Origin: Symbiodinium natans
Taxonomy: Eukaryota; Sar; Dinophyceae; Suessiales; Symbiodiniaceae
Direction of reading: 5' to 3'
NCBI GenBank assembly: GCA_905221605.1
Contig: CAJNDS010000017.1
Span: 208,001 to 255,340, forward strand
Length of the DNA: 47,340 nt
Position 1 is the first letter of the stretch; every line of letters starts with the position of its first letter. The position numbers were made by a program, and so were the translations under genes. Under the pieces are notes generated by a model. It was not told the origin of the DNA, made no database searches, and saw only the letters and a program-made list of their open reading frames with translations. Below, in pieces: positions 1 to 10,758 of the stretch.

Positions 1-164
1 TCTTCTTTGCTCTGTGCACTCTGCTTTGCCACCTTATTTCTGCATTCTGCACAGAAGTTGCTTTTTTCCCCACCCTCGGTGTGGGGTTGTTAGATTTTTA
101 ACTCAACTCTTCTCCTCGCCCGGAACTCTTCTCCCCGCCCGGTCTACTCCTCGCTCATCCAGTG

Positions 165-291
165 TCCCTGGAGTGCCCAACTCTAGAGTGTCACTGGAGT
201 GTCCAACCCCAGAGTCTCCCTGGAGTGCCCAACCCCAGAGTCCCGGAGTGCCCAGCCCCAGAGTGTCCCTGGAGTGCCCAACCCCAGAGTA
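165..291. repeat. 26-bp tandem repeat, five units
   Basis: Units start at 165, 191, 217, 243 and 266, each a variant of CTGGAGTGCCC followed by AACCCCAGAGT; the fourth unit is 3 bp short. A single diverged unit recurs at about 15548-15572, so this is a dispersed family. Open frames through it (both strands) are repeat artefacts. From 330 to about 1000 I see nothing recognisable. Confidence 0.85.
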
Positions 292-1060
292 TCTCTACCA
301 AGAGAGGGTGGGGATGTTCGAAGTAGAATAATCTTGAGTGTAGGGTGTCCTATAGTAGGAGGCTGCAGGTCGGTGCGTTGCGGCAATACTATAGGGTGAG
401 GGGGGTTTTTGCTGGGCTCCTTCGCACTCGTGCCGGGGGCGGGTTCTCCGCGAGTTTTCTCCTCTTGCCAGCATTTCCTGGGAGTCGCTTGGCTGCGTCC
501 CCGATTTAGCTGCAGCGACGTGCGGCTATCGATAGCCGAAGACGAGTTCATTCTCGCAGGGGAGGTTTGGGGCTCAGGTCCAATTTTCACTAATCACTGT
601 AAGGGATTCTGTGATTGTGGCGAGGTGTGTGGTGTTAGGCAAGGCCCATACGTGGTGCGAAGGTGCCAGTATATGGGTGCCACCCTTTCAAACTCTGCAG
701 ATCACTACTCTTGACTGCATTGTCCTGTGGCTGATCCGGCCAGCAGCCCATTTCTCCAGATTTGGTCGCTTTGCCGACTGTGCCTTTAAGGGCAAATTCA
801 CAAGGCTTATGCGACGGCTCAGGAAAAATGACGCTAAGGTCGTACTAAGTCGCAAAGTCTGCCTTCGACGATCTTCCATGTTTAGACAGTGTTTGGGAAG
901 AGCCCCGATCGGCCTGTCGAAAGTCCAGACAACGTGCGCATGGCTCTGCAACTACGAGCTACGGGCTCGGATGTCTTCTATGCACGGCCTGCCCGCACGA
1001 CCGCACCGCAAGAGGGAGCTTCATTTGTAATCTCCCTTCGCGGTCGGCTGAGCAATCGAG

Positions 1061-2029
1061 TCAAGTGGGCGCGGACACGGCAGCAGCTTGCACGCTTCGT
1101 TGCCCAGATCGCACGGCCAGCAAGCGAAGCTCGAGTGCAATTCCTGTTCTGTTGCCGGAGAGGGTCCGGCCGGTCTGGATCATCTCTCTATGTGCAGGAA
1201 GCTGAAGCGGCACAAGCAGCGGGTGGCCCAGTGAGGGCCGTTGCATGTCGGCCAGGCATGCGTCAAATGTCCCGAGTCCCCGTTCGGCTCTGCACGCTCC
1301 CAAAAGGTCGTCATGCTGCTCCGGGCAAAAGAGGGGTTTGCTATCCCTTTGAAATGCCCCCCATACCCTCCCCAACCTCCCGTAGATCTTTGCCGAGAAG
1401 TGCTCCCAGCAGAGCTCCTCTTCGGGAGTCTTCAGCACGTCTAACATTGAGGTGGCCGGGCTGGCAGCAGCGCCATTTCGAAAGGTGCCGCCTTTCTGTT
1501 GTACGGAGAAGACTGCACTGCTTGAGAAGCTGAGAAGCTGAAAAAGCTTTGGAGGAGTTGGAGGATAACCCGGGTCTAAACGTGGCCTCGAAGCAGGGAG
1601 AAACTCATGGGCACCTTTACACTCATTTTGGGGACCTTGGGGCGCATTTGCAGAATAAGCTGATGACAGCTTGTTCTGCACAGTGGCATCCTGCAGAAGG
1701 GTGTTGGGACATGCTTGCCTTTCCTGCAGATGTCGCGTCAGGTGACCGCGGCCTCTGTGAGTTCTAGGTCCACTGCTGCCCATGTGAAGCCTATAGCGTC
1801 CGAGAAAACAACGCGCAAGAACCAAGGCAGCTTTGGATGCGCCAGCCTGGGAGGTAGCAGGCTTCTTCACAGTCTCCGAGCGTTTGCACGACGCCTTGAG
1901 CGAAGAATCGCTATCATTCGGCACGTCCAGTTGATGCAAGAGAACGGATAGGAGGATCTTCCCTGCCTCCACTGCGGCGCCTGCATACGTTTTTCCACAG
2001 CCGCTCATGTACGATTTGCTCCTGTCCAA
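1061..2029 (-). CDS. possible exons of an unidentified minus-strand gene
   Basis: This 322-codon open frame probably spans several exons and the intervening introns rather than one protein. Its 5' part (about 1770-2010) reads like real coding sequence and contains MSGCGKTYAG, which resembles a P-loop GxGKT but lacks the full GxxxxGK[ST] spacing, so I do not assign a function. A better-bounded piece lies near 1636-1722: a CTGCAG acceptor is followed in phase 0 by ERQACPNTLLQDATV and ends at CCCAAG|GTCCCC, a GT donor. A third coding-looking stretch lies at about 1330-1450 (LKTPEEELCWEHFSAKIYG). Continuity across the frame is not proven, and no homology is recognised. The opposite strand is also open in places but reads as lower complexity. 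Confidence 0.35.
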   Translation of the reverse strand: MDRSKSYMSGCGKTYAGAAVEAGKILLSVLLHQLDVPNDSDSSLKASCKRSETVKKPATSQAGASKAALVLARCFLGRYRLHMGSSGPRTHRGRGHLTRHLQERQACPNTLLQDATVQNKLSSAYSANAPQGPQNECKGAHEFLPASRPRLDPGYPPTPPKLFQLLSFSSSAVFSVQQKGGTFRNGAAASPATSMLDVLKTPEEELCWEHFSAKIYGRLGRVWGAFQRDSKPLFCPEQHDDLLGACRAERGLGTFDACLADMQRPSLGHPLLVPLQLPAHREMIQTGRTLSGNRTGIALELRLLAVRSGQRSVQAAAVSAPT

Positions 2030-2100
2030 AGAGACGCAAGGTCGTACGAGAAGGAAGTAGATGGCCCTTGTTGCCAGGGGCGAATCGATGAATCGAGCGC

Positions 2101-2131
2101 CGAATCCTAAACCCTAAAGCCCTAAATCCTA
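2101..2131. repeat. degenerate CCCTAAA telomere-like tract
   Basis: Consecutive CCTAAACCCTAAA-type words form a short interstitial telomere-like tract. Similar degenerate tracts occur at 3241-3275, 5049-5071, 18239-18500, 22978-23030, 30781-30860, 36300-36370, 42303-42376 and 44447-44475. Between 2800 and 3750 nothing else is recognised apart from a poly-C run at about 3620-3636. Confidence 0.6.
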
Positions 2132-2139
2132 TTGGCTAG

Positions 2140-2570
2140 TCAAGCCCGTGAGCAAGACGGGCTAACCATTACAGCATTGGACGCAGTTCGATCTTCATGT
2201 GCGTGCTTGTTCCCGGGAGAGACAGGAAAAGACCGCCCACGTTCTGTGAAATTCCTGCCTCGAAGCCATGCTGTGAGGTTTCGGGGGCATCGCAAGCGTT
2301 CAAACATGTTTAAATCTGATACACGAGTCTGCCTGAGGCCCAGCTCATTCTTTGGAGCGAAGATTATGTCGATTCTGTCTAGACCCTGTGCTGCGCCAGC
2401 TGTGTACTTTGAGAGTGATTTGTAGCATGCGACACGCTGTGGCTGTGACCATGGCGGCTCGGAGCCCACGCTGGCATACCTGGTATACGGGACCTTGCCA
2501 AAGAGCAAGTGCAGTTGCGAAGCTTCGCGAAGCACATCTGGCACTGACTGGGTTTTGTATGTTTCGTGAT
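2140..2570 (-). CDS. possible upstream exon of the same minus-strand gene
   Basis: The minus-strand frame reads as ordinary mixed-composition protein (for example VPDVLREASQLHLLFGKV and GLDRIDIIFAPKNELGL) and ends at a stop at 2140. It lies just upstream, in the minus direction, of the 1061-2029 candidate exons and could belong to the same gene. No domain is recognised. The 5' boundary is arbitrary, since the open frame continues to 2790 with sequence that looks less coding. The splice junction that would avoid the stop at 2140 was not determined. Confidence 0.3.
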
Positions 2571-3756
2571 ATGTTCTCGAGCTTCCTCGCGTGCCGTGTA
2601 ACAGCGGTAGCACGCAGATGCTTGCAGAATGGAAAATCTCCTCTAGGTATCGGCATTGGTCTCCAGCATCCATCGCAGGCCTGCGCAGTGGCAGGAGTGC
2701 ACGAAGCCAGCACTGTTTCTGCTTCTTCACTGTGGACCATCTGCGTTGCGGGCGCCACCAATGCCCGCGCGCGCACTCTGTAGACTCCACTGTGGCTCAG
2801 TCGGCTAAGCTTCCGTGCCGGGAGAGCGCTCGTGCGGCGTTGGGGTCGGAAGCATTCCATTGTCAAACAGTGACGGTCGTGTGGGCCCCTCATAGAGCGG
2901 TGGTTTCGCCTGCGTCTCTGCTTCCAGAGGCGCACTCTCCAAGCAGGAGCTTATGTGCAGTTCTTGAGAGAGGACAGCCCTGAATGCATTGAGTTGTTGC
3001 GTTAGGGAGAAGAATTTGTAGACCTGAATGGAGGTGCGTTTTATGTGCGTATGCTCAACGTGGGCTGCGCGCGGCTTCAAAGGCAGCAGCCACCTGCTTC
3101 TTCTTCACAGTCCTCACTGGTGCCAATCAGATGACCAACGACGAGACAGCACTTCTTTGGCAGAGTTGTCGCCCTTCCGGGCTCGTTCTCCCAGCCCTGG
3201 CGGCAGGTATCGGCAGGTTCTTGGCATGGCCCCAGGTATCTTACAGTCCCAAACCCAAAAATCTAAACCGAACCCAAACCTCTGCCTTAAAAGAGCACTG
3301 TCCAGAGAGTCCTCCCTCTGAAAGAGGATTCTCTAAAGTCTGCGCTCGTCAATCCTCGCAAAAAGCCTTGGGAGCAGCTCTTCATGAGAGCCGACCCGAG
3401 ATTCTGATGGCCCTGCGATCACCAGTGCCTTGCGTTGAGTCGAAAAAAAAGAGGCGTGTAGTGACCCAGGTACTTAGAGGCATAGTATTATGAATATTAT
3501 TAGAGCGATTAGTTATAGAGGTGAATATTAGACATATTCGGTAGCATGATCGTCGAATAACATGGAAGCAGATCCAAAAACCAGGGAGAAACTCGAAAAG
3601 AGTGGACCGCACGGGTGCCCCCCCCCCCCCCCCCCGAGGTGGGGGTGCTTTGGACGCCTTTTGCGTCTGTTTGACGTCTGCGCGTTTTTTCACTATGCCC
3701 GACACCGTGCCGAAAATCGCGGCTTGAGTGCTTTCCAGGCATACAGTGCTCCTCAG

Positions 3757-3816
3757 TGGTGGTGGTGGTGGTGGTGGTGGTGGTGGTGGTGGTGGTGGTG
3801 GTGGTGGTGGTGGTGG

Positions 3817-3869
<53 letters not shown>

Positions 3870-4476
3870 CTGGTGGTGCTAGTGCTTGGTGCTGGTGCTT
3901 GGTGGTGGTGGTGGTGGTGGTGTGTTGGTGAGTGTTGGTGGGTGTTGGTGGGTGTTGGTGGGTGTCGGTGGGTGTTGCTGGGTGTTGCTGGGTGTTGGTA
4001 GGGTGGTGGTGGGTGGCGGGTGGTGGTGGTGGTGGTGGTGGTGGTAGTGGGTGGTGGTGGTGGTGGTAGTGGGTGGTGGGGTGGTGGGTGGTAGTGGGTG
4101 TGGGTGGTAGTGGGTGTGGGTGGTGGGGCGGGTGCTGGCGGGTGCTGGTGGGTGGTGGGTGCTAGTTGGTGCTGGTGGGTGCTGGTGGGTGCTGGTGGGT
4201 GCTGGTGGGTGCTGTGGGTGCTGGTGGGTGCTGGTGGGTGCTGGTGGGTGCTGGTGGGTGCTGGTGGGTGCTGGTGGGTGCTGGTGGGTGCTGGTGGGTG
4301 CTGGTGCTGGTGGGTGCCGGGTGGTGGTGGTGGGTGGCGGGTGGTTGGTGGTGGTGGGTGGCGGGTGGCGGGTGGCGGGTGGCGGGTGGCGGGTGGCGGG
4401 TGGCGGGTGGCGGGTGGCGGGTGGCGGGTGGCGGGTGGCGGGTGGCGGTGGTGGTGGTGGTGGTGGTGGTGGTGGT
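3757..4476. repeat. compound GT/GC-rich simple-sequence block
   Basis: The block runs in order: (GGT)n at 3757-3818; (GCT)n to about 3863; imperfect GGT/GGGTGTT; a 10-bp GCTGGTGGGT minisatellite at about 4130-4315; a 7-bp GGGTGGC array at about 4360-4445; and a final (GGT)n to 4476. The + strand is nearly free of A and rich in GGG, so G-quadruplex formation is possible. The long proline/histidine/threonine-rich frames on the minus strand and glycine/tryptophan/valine frames on the plus strand are by-products of the repeat and are not called as genes. Confidence 0.9.
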
Positions 4477-4970
4477 GTGTTTGGTTTCGGTGGGTGGGAG
4501 GTGCCAAGCCCTGAAGCGCTGACAGGTCGGGCGGTTCCACCATTCCAGACACGCGTCTTGCGGCAGTTGAGTTTGACACACGATTGAGCCCACAGCGCGC
4601 GCCTGTACGCCTCGTAGAGCTCGTGGACCCGCTCCGGCAAAGATGACATCCGTGATCATCCGTGTCGTCGAGACACGCAAAGATCGCCTCGGCATGGGTG
4701 CGACCGGTTAAGGTGGGCCGGCGACATCGAAACACTCGGAAATCTTCGCCTATGCACGTGGCAGCACTGGTTGATGTCCCGCCACTTGGTTCATGCCCAC
4801 AACGTGTCCCTTTCTTGAAGGTTGGACGCTCAATGTCGTAACGCTTCAGCAACAACCGGTCGTCAACGTGAGCTTCCCAATCGCAGCTCGATGCAAACGG
4901 TGGCTCAATTTCGCTTCCGCGAAGCATCAGGATCGCAAGCAACAGGTGACCCTTTTCACTTGCACAGCGC

Positions 4971-5515
4971 TAACGGAAACTGCCCCCCTCAAAACGACAG
5001 AAACTACGAAAGGGCGTAACGGAAACTGGCTTCGGGGCGTTACAGAAACTAGGGTTTAGGGTTTTAGGGGACAACTTGAAGAAGTTCCAGTCTGCCTGCT
5101 CTGCGGAGATCCGGGCGACCGGCTGCAGGGGTTGTGGGTTTTGCGGCTTGCCCTGAGCCCTCAGCCCTGAACCCTCAACCCTGGCCCTGCCCTGGAAGCA
5201 CTAAGCCCTCTTGTGTCCCGCAAGGCGACGCTGACCAAAAGTACCTGCAGAACGGCCTTTGCATGCCAGGAAAAAAGAGCCGTGCCCTTCTGGTGCGCCG
5301 CGCCTTTCCGTAGCCGGTTTTTGCAGGTTTCGGTTTAAGTTTTCCGTGATTTCGGTTACATCTCTTTTTGGTTTCCGTTGCAGTTTTGCTTGGTTTCCGT
5401 TACAGCCGCGCATTGTTTCGACTCGCCGGGCCGTTGTTTCCGTTACATTTTTTTTGCTTTCCGCTACATTTTGCCGTTTGTTTCCGTTACAACCTTTTTT
5501 AGTTTCCGTTACAGC
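4971..5515. repeat. head-to-head TAACGGAAAC / GTTTCCGTTA arrays
   Basis: The left side has variants of TAACGGAAAC at 4971, 4995, 5016 and 5039. The right side (about 5345-5515) has seven or eight variants of the reverse complement GTTTCCGTTACA. The two clusters face each other across about 300 bp that includes a short TTTAGGG-like tract at 5049-5071. Open frames through the right array, such as the minus frame with CNGN-type repeats, are repeat artefacts. Confidence 0.75.
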
Positions 5516-5689
5516 GGCCACCCTTTTAGTTGGTTACAAGTGCGTGAAAGAAGTTAACATATCCATGAAGATGGGATGTTAGCCCCTTGTTGTTCCTGGG
5601 GGAGGGCCAATAATATCTGCCGTGGCCTATGATCCATTATCCTCTGAAAAGCCGCGTTAGGACTAGTGATCTTGCTTTGTTTTATTGCG

Positions 5690-6210
5690 CCATGTGGCTA
5701 TTGGCCTCAGACCAGCGACCCTATCCGAGCACCTCATATGCAAAGCCGGGGCTCCGGCAGAACAGGCGACGAGGAGGGAGGCGGCAAACACCCGCTGCGC
5801 TGCAACGGCGATGAAGCCACTCCACCGCGCGACTACGCGGCGGCTGCGGAGGAGCATGGAGGAGCGCACCGCGGCATGAACGCTGGCAGCGCGCGGGCAA
5901 CGAGCCGAAGGAAGGCGACGGCTTCGGTCCGTCAAGCCGTTGCAGATGATCTCGATGTGGCGCGCGTCGTGGACTCGCGTCAGAAGGTTACGCGTGACTC
6001 CCCTGCTTACTACAGACACGGGCAACGGCACCCTCGAAGGGCAGTGTCCGAGATGCAAGAACTCCGGACGTCGCACATGCCGGGCGGACGGTGAGGGCAC
6101 GGGCAGCGCATGGGCCTGCCTGCGACAGCAGCAGCGCTCTGGATGCGGGAGAAAGGGTGGCGAAATGCAAGGAAAAGCGGGTGAGCACGTTGTCTCAATC
6201 CAAACCAGCC
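5690..6210 (-). mobile_element. decayed 3' fragment of an RLE-type retroelement
   Basis: On the minus strand one frame contains ARHIEIICNGLT and, further on, VVARWSGFIAVAAQRVFAASLL. These match in order the RRIEVVANGLP block and the tryptophan/arginine-rich C-terminal block of the better preserved plus-strand copy at 8268-9682. Cysteine-rich peptides in another frame just upstream (CPHRPPGMCDV) may be the remains of the zinc-finger region. Several frame changes and deletions show it is dead. Family assignment rests on internal comparison and general knowledge of dinoflagellate reverse-transcriptase ORFs. Confidence 0.6.
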
Positions 6211-6381
6211 GTCTGTAGGCCATGAAGCTAGCGGGGTCGCGGGCGGAAGACGCGGCCGAACCCGTCAACTGCCCCTTCCCCCCTACGCCGGGCCCGCTCG
6301 GCCGCAGCACACCGCGGTGGCGGACCGGAGACACGGCGATGCCTGTCAACGACCCACCGCGCCACACCGGATCCACGCCGA

Positions 6382-7733
6382 GTGCAGCATCACAACAACG
6401 GGGCCCGTTCAGCTGCTAGCTCGGCCCGCCGGTGTGACATGGCCTGTGAGTGTGAGTTCGACCCTGCCATGGCAGTATTGTCGGTCGATGGCGCTGGTGC
6501 ATACGATTCCATTCGTCGGCATGCGATGCTGTCCTCTCTCTCCCGCGTCCCCGACGCCAATCGCATTTTGCCCTTTGTGCGGTTGTTTTATGGCCGTCCC
6601 TCCACATATGTGTGGACGCATGATAGAGGCACACTCATCACCCAAGCCGTGGGAGGCGAACAGTGAACGTGTGCGCGCCTTCCTCGACGACACCCATGTC
6701 ACAGGCCAGCCCAACAGAGTCGCAACCCTTCATGCCAGTCTTGAGCACAACCTTTTCACACACGCGCATATCCGCCTCGATGCCGGCACAACACGTGTGT
6801 TTGAACGTGTGTGGCGCACTGCCCCCCGGATTGCCAGCTGAGCCACCTCGCCGGCCTGCGCGACCAGCTGCCGACCGAGGCCTGCGAATTCTCGGGGCAC
6901 CCCTTGAATCTGACGAGTGCGTTTCTGGGTATGGCTGCTGCTCCTGTTTTGCGCATGCCCCCCGGCCATCTACCGCTTCCTGGTCGTGCCGCGAGCACAG
7001 GCCGCGGCCTTTGCCGCAACTCTGCGAAAAGGGCAGCAGCTTCCCTGCCCAATGCAGTGGGGTGGCGCGTGCATTTCGCCCTCCGCCATAGCGGGCTAGG
7101 CCTCCGCAGCGCACATGAGCATGCGCCCGCTGCATACTTCGGCTCCTCGGCCGATTCACTGCCAGCCACTGGTGCTCGTGAACCCGCATTCGCCCGGTCG
7201 CTTTGTCCAGCTTACAGGGTGCGTAACAGACATGCACAGACCCTCGCGGAGCAGGGATTCCAGCTACCGCGTTGGCAAGACTTCGCAACAACACCCCCTC
7301 CCCGGCATCGTTGGTGGTGATTGCTCCGACTTCTTGTTGCCAGCACTCCGTGACCTCGTCTGCAGCTGGGCGGAGCGAGCAGGCATGAGGCCTGAAAAGG
7401 AGCGAACCGGTCTGCTTCTGCCACTGTCCCCTGAGGACACTCAGGGTGCCGGAAGACGGCCTGCTGATGTTTACCTCCCGGCTCTGGCCGGGTCTCCTGC
7501 TGCCCTTGACTTCGCCATCACGGCGCCGCAGCGGCAGGAGGCCCTGGCCTATCCTGGCCTTTGCCAGCAGGGAAACGTGTGCAGCCGCTGCAAGCTATGC
7601 AAGGCACAAGGAAACTCACCTTGCTACTGCACAGAGCTGTGAAGCTCAGGGTGTGATTTTCGTGCCGATGGTGGCTGAGTCCACGGGCACATGGGACAAG
7701 GGGGCTGAGGTGGTCGGCTCATCCTTGAAATAG
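6382..7733 (+). mobile_element. broken non-LTR reverse-transcriptase ORF, family 1
   Basis: Pieces of one reverse transcriptase occur in order but in different frames. At 6430-6660 is VLSVDGAGAYDSIRRHAML, the palm motif with its first catalytic Asp, followed by LPFVRLFYGRPSTYVW and a QAVGGEQ block. At about 6670-6800 is RVRAFLDDTHV, the FLDD form of the YxDD catalytic box, with THAHIRLDAG after it. The usual stretch between GGEQ and FLDD is missing, an internal deletion. GLGLRSAHEHAPAAYFG lies at about 7095-7150. At 7450-7545 is RRPADVYLPALAGSPAALDF, resembling the PD-(D/E)XK restriction-like endonuclease core of this class. After another frameshift ARHKETHLATAQSCEAQG and FVPMVAESTGTW run to 7733. 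The element has no intact 5' end and is a pseudogene. Confidence 0.8.
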
Positions 7734-7948
7734 CTGCAGTGGGGTGGACCCCCTGTAGGGGAGGTGGGGAGGTTGACCAGCACAGCTTGGTCTTCCTCCC
7801 GCGACTCCTGGTGTTGCCGGGAGGCTTTTCTGCCGCGGTTGGTCGGCTCATCCGTCAAAAAGCTGCAGCGGGGAGGACCCCCTGTAGAGGAGGTGGGGCG
7901 GTTGACCAGCCCGCCTTGGTCTTCCTCCCGCGACTCCTGCTGTTGCCG
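7712..7948. repeat. about 120-bp tandem duplication
   Basis: Two adjacent copies begin at GGTCGGCTCATCC (7712 and 7840). Both continue through AGCTGCAG, GACCCCCTGTAG, GGTTGACCAGC and CTTCCTCCCGCGACTCCTG with a few substitutions. The duplication starts inside the end of the broken retroelement and extends into its flank. From 7950 to 8260 I see nothing recognisable. Confidence 0.75.
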
Positions 7949-8267
7949 TTTGTCTGCAACTCTCGGTCCTGGCGTGCTTGCTGGACTGAGCGGGGATGTG
8001 GCGAGGCTACGGTAAAGACCACGCTGTGCAGGTTCCTCTGTAGGCTGGCCCTGCTGGTTTGAAGTGTGGCCACGCTGCAGTTTTGCGGGGCGCACCCAGC
8101 CTTTGTTAATTGGCGCTTTTGGGAGCAGAAGCCTCTTGAGCCGGAATGACGTCTCTACATATGTCAATTTGTGTGCGTGCCATCGCACGTATGATGACGA
8201 ATGTATACGGACTAGGCTCGAGCTTGTCAAATAGAAGAGCGTAGTTTCACAACAGCTATCACACAAT

Positions 8268-9682
8268 GTGGAGCCCAAGCCGGCCCCCCGCAATATCAGA
8301 GGGCTGCATCTGCAGGACCGCCTGCTCCAGCAACTCCCGCACGTGCCCCACCTGCAGTCAGCGTGGCTGTTGCTGCTGTACTGTGCAGCGCCTCGGTGCA
8401 CCTACTTGGTACGGACCGTGCCGCCCTCCGACACGGCAGACTTCGCCGCCAAGCATGATGCCGCGGTCCTGCGCTGCCTCGCGAGGCTACTGGCCGGGGG
8501 GGATGGTGAAATGCCTCTCCCCGACCCTAGCGCCCGTCGAGCGCAGCTCCTCCTCAGCATGGGCGGACTGGGACTCGGGTCTGCGGAGAAGCAACGCCAC
8601 TCGGCTTACTGGGGCTCGTGGGCGGACACCTTGTGCACGCTGGGCGAGCACCACCCAGGCGTGCTTGCTGACCTGGTTCGCCCGCTGCTAGCCCCAGACG
8701 CGCCCGGCACACCCCCTAGTACGCGCGGAGTACGCGCGAGGCCGACCACGCGGCGCGCCAGCTGCGCGCGCTCGGTTTCCCTGCGCCCACCTGGGCCAAC
8801 TTGCTAGCGACGAGCCCAGCAACAGCGCGCCGACGCCATGACCCAGGCGGCTTCGGAAGACCGGGCTGGCAGCACGCGGCCACCACTGCCACTGACAAGC
8901 GCGTGCTCGAGACGCTTTTCTCCGAACTGGACCCAACGTCTCGGGCGCTGCTGCTGTTTCACAGACTTCGGTTACCCCTCCCGCTTGCCCCGCGGCGCTG
9001 CTCTTGTGGTGGAGGCTTGGACGTCTATGGGGACCACCGCTCCGCATGCGCGCAAGTTGGTGTGCTGGCCAAGAGAGCAGGCCCCCTCGAGCAGGCGGCG
9101 GCTCGTATCTGTAGGGAAGCAGGCGCCCGAGTCGCCGCCCACGTCGCCCTGCGTGACCTCAACCTGGATGTGCCTGCGGCCGACGGGCGCCGGATCGAGG
9201 TGGTGGCCAACGGCCTCCCCATCTGGCAGGGGGCACAGATCGCCGTTGACGCGACGATCGTCAGCCCCATACGCCGTGATGGTCAGCCGCGTCCGCGGGC
9301 CGACCGTGAGCCAGGCCTCGCGCTGAACCAGGCAGTCGACCGCAAGCACCGGACCTACCCGGAATTCCAGCAGGCGCGGCGCTGCCGACTGGTTGTGGTC
9401 GGAGTCGAGGTCGGCGGACGCACCAGCCGTCCCACACTCACCTTTCTTCGGCTGCTGGCGCGGGCGCGGGCTCGCCAGAGGGCGCCGTGGTGCGCAGCAG
9501 GAGCGAGGCAAGCGCTGATGCGGCGCTGGACGGCGCTGGCATCTTTCGCCGCCCTGCGCGCGCATGCCTGCTCGCTTCTCGAGCTGCCCATCGTGGGGCC
9601 TCGTGACCCGACTGACGGCCACGAGGTTCCGCTCGGGGAGCTTTTGGCAGGCCACTTGCCACCCGAGCCCAGCAGGCTGTGA
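8268..9682 (+). mobile_element. 3' half of a non-LTR reverse-transcriptase ORF, family 2
   Basis: The first frame (8268 to about 8715) carries the region after the palm: DLQ-like LQSAWLLLLYCAAPR, HDAAVLRCLARLL, MGGLGLGSAEKQ and SAYWGSWADTL. One frameshift near 8690-8730 leads into a second frame (EADHAARQLRALGFPAPTW) that stays open to a TGA at 9680. This frame holds a zinc-finger-like CSCGGGLDVYGDHRSAC at about 8999-9049. RRIEVVANGLPIWQG and AVDATIVSP, with an Asp where the restriction-like endonuclease has one, follow at 9190-9275. YPEFQQARRCRLVVVGVEV and a Trp/Arg/Ala-rich tail finish the frame. The palm domain and everything 5' is absent. C-terminal sequence differs from that of the 6382-7733 element, so two families lie side by side. 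Confidence 0.82.
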
Positions 9683-9689
9683 GGGCACC

Positions 9690-10758
9690 CCCGTCTACGC
9701 CGACACCAGGACACCTGACTGCGTGTGGAAAAAGGAGTCTGAAAAAAAAATTGCCGACTGACTGCTGCTGGCGGAAAAAGGTGTCAGGAAAAAATAACAA
9801 CTTTTTCCAGCGACCCCGAACTAGCCACACGGGGCCGCCCCACTTGGCTTTGCCGCGGCCCACCTGGGCGGCCGGAAGGGTGCAGAAACTCGTGGTTGTA
9901 CATCCCCTTGTTGGGCATGCTTTCCTCCGAAGCCGCATCAGCATGGGCACAGCGCCCGCTATTCGGCGAGCGCTGGTGCCGACTGGTTCGCACACTCGCC
10001 GGCGCGGCGGCGCTACCTGTGGATCGGCAAAAATCACACAAACAACATAAGTGGCAAAATTTAGGCACTCCATGCGGAAGTCGGCGGAACCCCGAACTCC
10101 AGAGCTTGTAGGGTTTGTTGCGCAGGAGGCGAACAGTGTTCGAGAGTGTTTCCACACATCCCAGATCCACGCCACTAGCAGTAGCAGCCCCACTTAGAAC
10201 GTAGAAGGCTGGCGATCACTGCACATGAGCCTGGAAACCTCCGCCGCTTCCGGTTCAAAAGTTGCGTAATTTCGACTCACGACAGTCAGTCCATCGGACT
10301 TCGACGCTTGCCAAATCGTGGCTGATGCTTGTGGCGTTGTTCATTTGGTCATGGTTCGGCCCGAGCTGGTCGGATCGCGGCATGAAAGAGCGCCCTAGGT
10401 GCCCATTTGGGATTACTGTCAGTAATTGTCGATCTCACCTCTTTGTTCAGTCAGGAGCTTGCACCGATCCATGTGCCTTGATCTTTTGGTTCTCCATGGT
10501 TTTTGAGATGATTTGAAAGCGACACCTAGGCTTGAGCTTCACGAGATCCACGCCCATGCCGACGCGGTGCTTCAGGAGAATCACACTGAGACCCGCCACT
10601 GGGCTGCAATACGGTACGCCACAGTGCTAGATGTGCTAGTCGCACTATTTGACTATGCTACAATACTGGTCACATCTAGATGTTGGTTTCCATCAGTAGT
10701 CGAAAAGTAACAGATGAGTGCTAGTGGCGCGAAAAGAGCAAAACAGCAATGAAGACAC
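9690..10758. other. no recognisable gene
   Basis: Open frames here are shadows or lack recognisable features. There is a short A-rich stretch at 9730-9800 just after the retroelement stop, which might be a relic of a 3' tail, but no clear poly-A or target-site duplication was seen. Confidence 0.5.

Noticed and set aside
1770-2010. P-loop ATPase from GCGKT
   Set aside because: The full Walker A spacing and a Walker B motif are absent; kept only as an unassigned exon candidate.
2793-2870. tRNA-like TGGCTCAGTCGG (box A match)
   Set aside because: No acceptor or anticodon stem could be folded and the downstream box B match is poor.
3509-4942. Long proline/histidine/threonine-rich and glycine-rich open frames
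   Set aside because: They run through simple repeats in several frames on both strands; absence of stops follows from the repeat composition.
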